In this document: positions 5,423 to 5,474 of the stretch, piece after piece | Position numbering within the stretch: the first letter of the stretch is position 1 | Layout: each line of letters starts with the position of its first letter | Assembly (NCBI GenBank): GCA_003695135.1 | Contig: RFIR01000422.1 | Span: forward strand, 1-5,474 | Direction of reading: 5' to 3' | Origin: Alphaproteobacteria bacterium | Lineage (GTDB): Bacteria > Pseudomonadota > Alphaproteobacteria > Rhodobacterales > Rhodobacteraceae | DNA: 5,474 nt | The notes under the pieces: model-generated | Database searches by the model: none | Told to the model about the DNA's origin: nothing | Seen by the model: only the letters and a program-made list of their open reading frames with translations | Program-made: the position numbers and the translations under genes

Positions 5423-5474
5423 ATGTTTCGATCGCTGAGCGCATTGCCCATCGCCCTCATGCTCGCCGTCGGCA
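5423..5474 (+). CDS. Start of a third probably exported protein (partial)
   Basis: Only the first 17 codons are present: MFRSLSALPIALMLAVG, cut by the right edge. An arginine at position 3 followed by a hydrophobic run is the start of a signal peptide or membrane anchor. GAAAGGA (5409-5415) lies 7 bases before ATG 5423, a strong ribosome site, and the gene follows the previous stop by 35 bases on the same strand. It is therefore probably the third member of the exported-protein operon. The first base after codon 17 is A, so the next residue cannot be cysteine unless further along; whether it is a lipoprotein cannot be seen. Confidence 0.7.
   Translation, partial: MFRSLSALPIALMLAVG

Overview
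The window is GC-rich chromosomal-type DNA with compact, mostly co-directional genes. It probably comes from an alphaproteobacterium, most likely of the Rhodobacteraceae type. This is an inference from composition, gene content and codon choice, because no rRNA or other phylogenetic marker is present.

Left part, minus strand (1-1883): a tight three-gene operon read from right to left. It encodes a single-domain rhodanese (TTG start, 1883-1431), a type II 3-hydroxyacyl-CoA dehydrogenase of the HSD10/SDR family (1427-657), and the N-terminal 214 codons of a fumarylacetoacetate-hydrolase-fold protein closely resembling XylX, a 2-keto-3-deoxy-pentonate dehydratase (644 to beyond the left edge). 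Gaps are 3 and 12 bases, so the genes are almost certainly co-transcribed. The theme is carbon catabolism of acyl-CoA and keto-acid intermediates, with a sulfurtransferase-like partner of unknown role.

Middle (1884-2585): a 69-residue protein gene on the minus strand (2307-2098) and an AT-richer divergent intergenic region (2308-2585). That region holds a promoter-like element for the small gene, a perfect CTTGTG/CACAAG dyad, and a good sigma-70-like promoter (TTGCCG-18-TATAAC) for the rightward gene.

Right part, plus strand: a 416-residue CPA1/NhaP-type cation:proton antiporter (2586-3836). A 180-base leader region follows, with a TTGACA box and an 11-bp stem whose 3' arm covers the only ribosome-binding site. 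Then comes a run of at least three genes (4017-4688, 4713-5387, 5423 to the right edge), each starting with a signal peptide or likely signal peptide. The first two products are helix-rich, cysteine-containing exported proteins that I do not recognise. This exported-protein operon with its structured leader is the least explained part of the window and the best candidate for something undescribed. I see no mobile element, CRISPR array, tRNA or rRNA.
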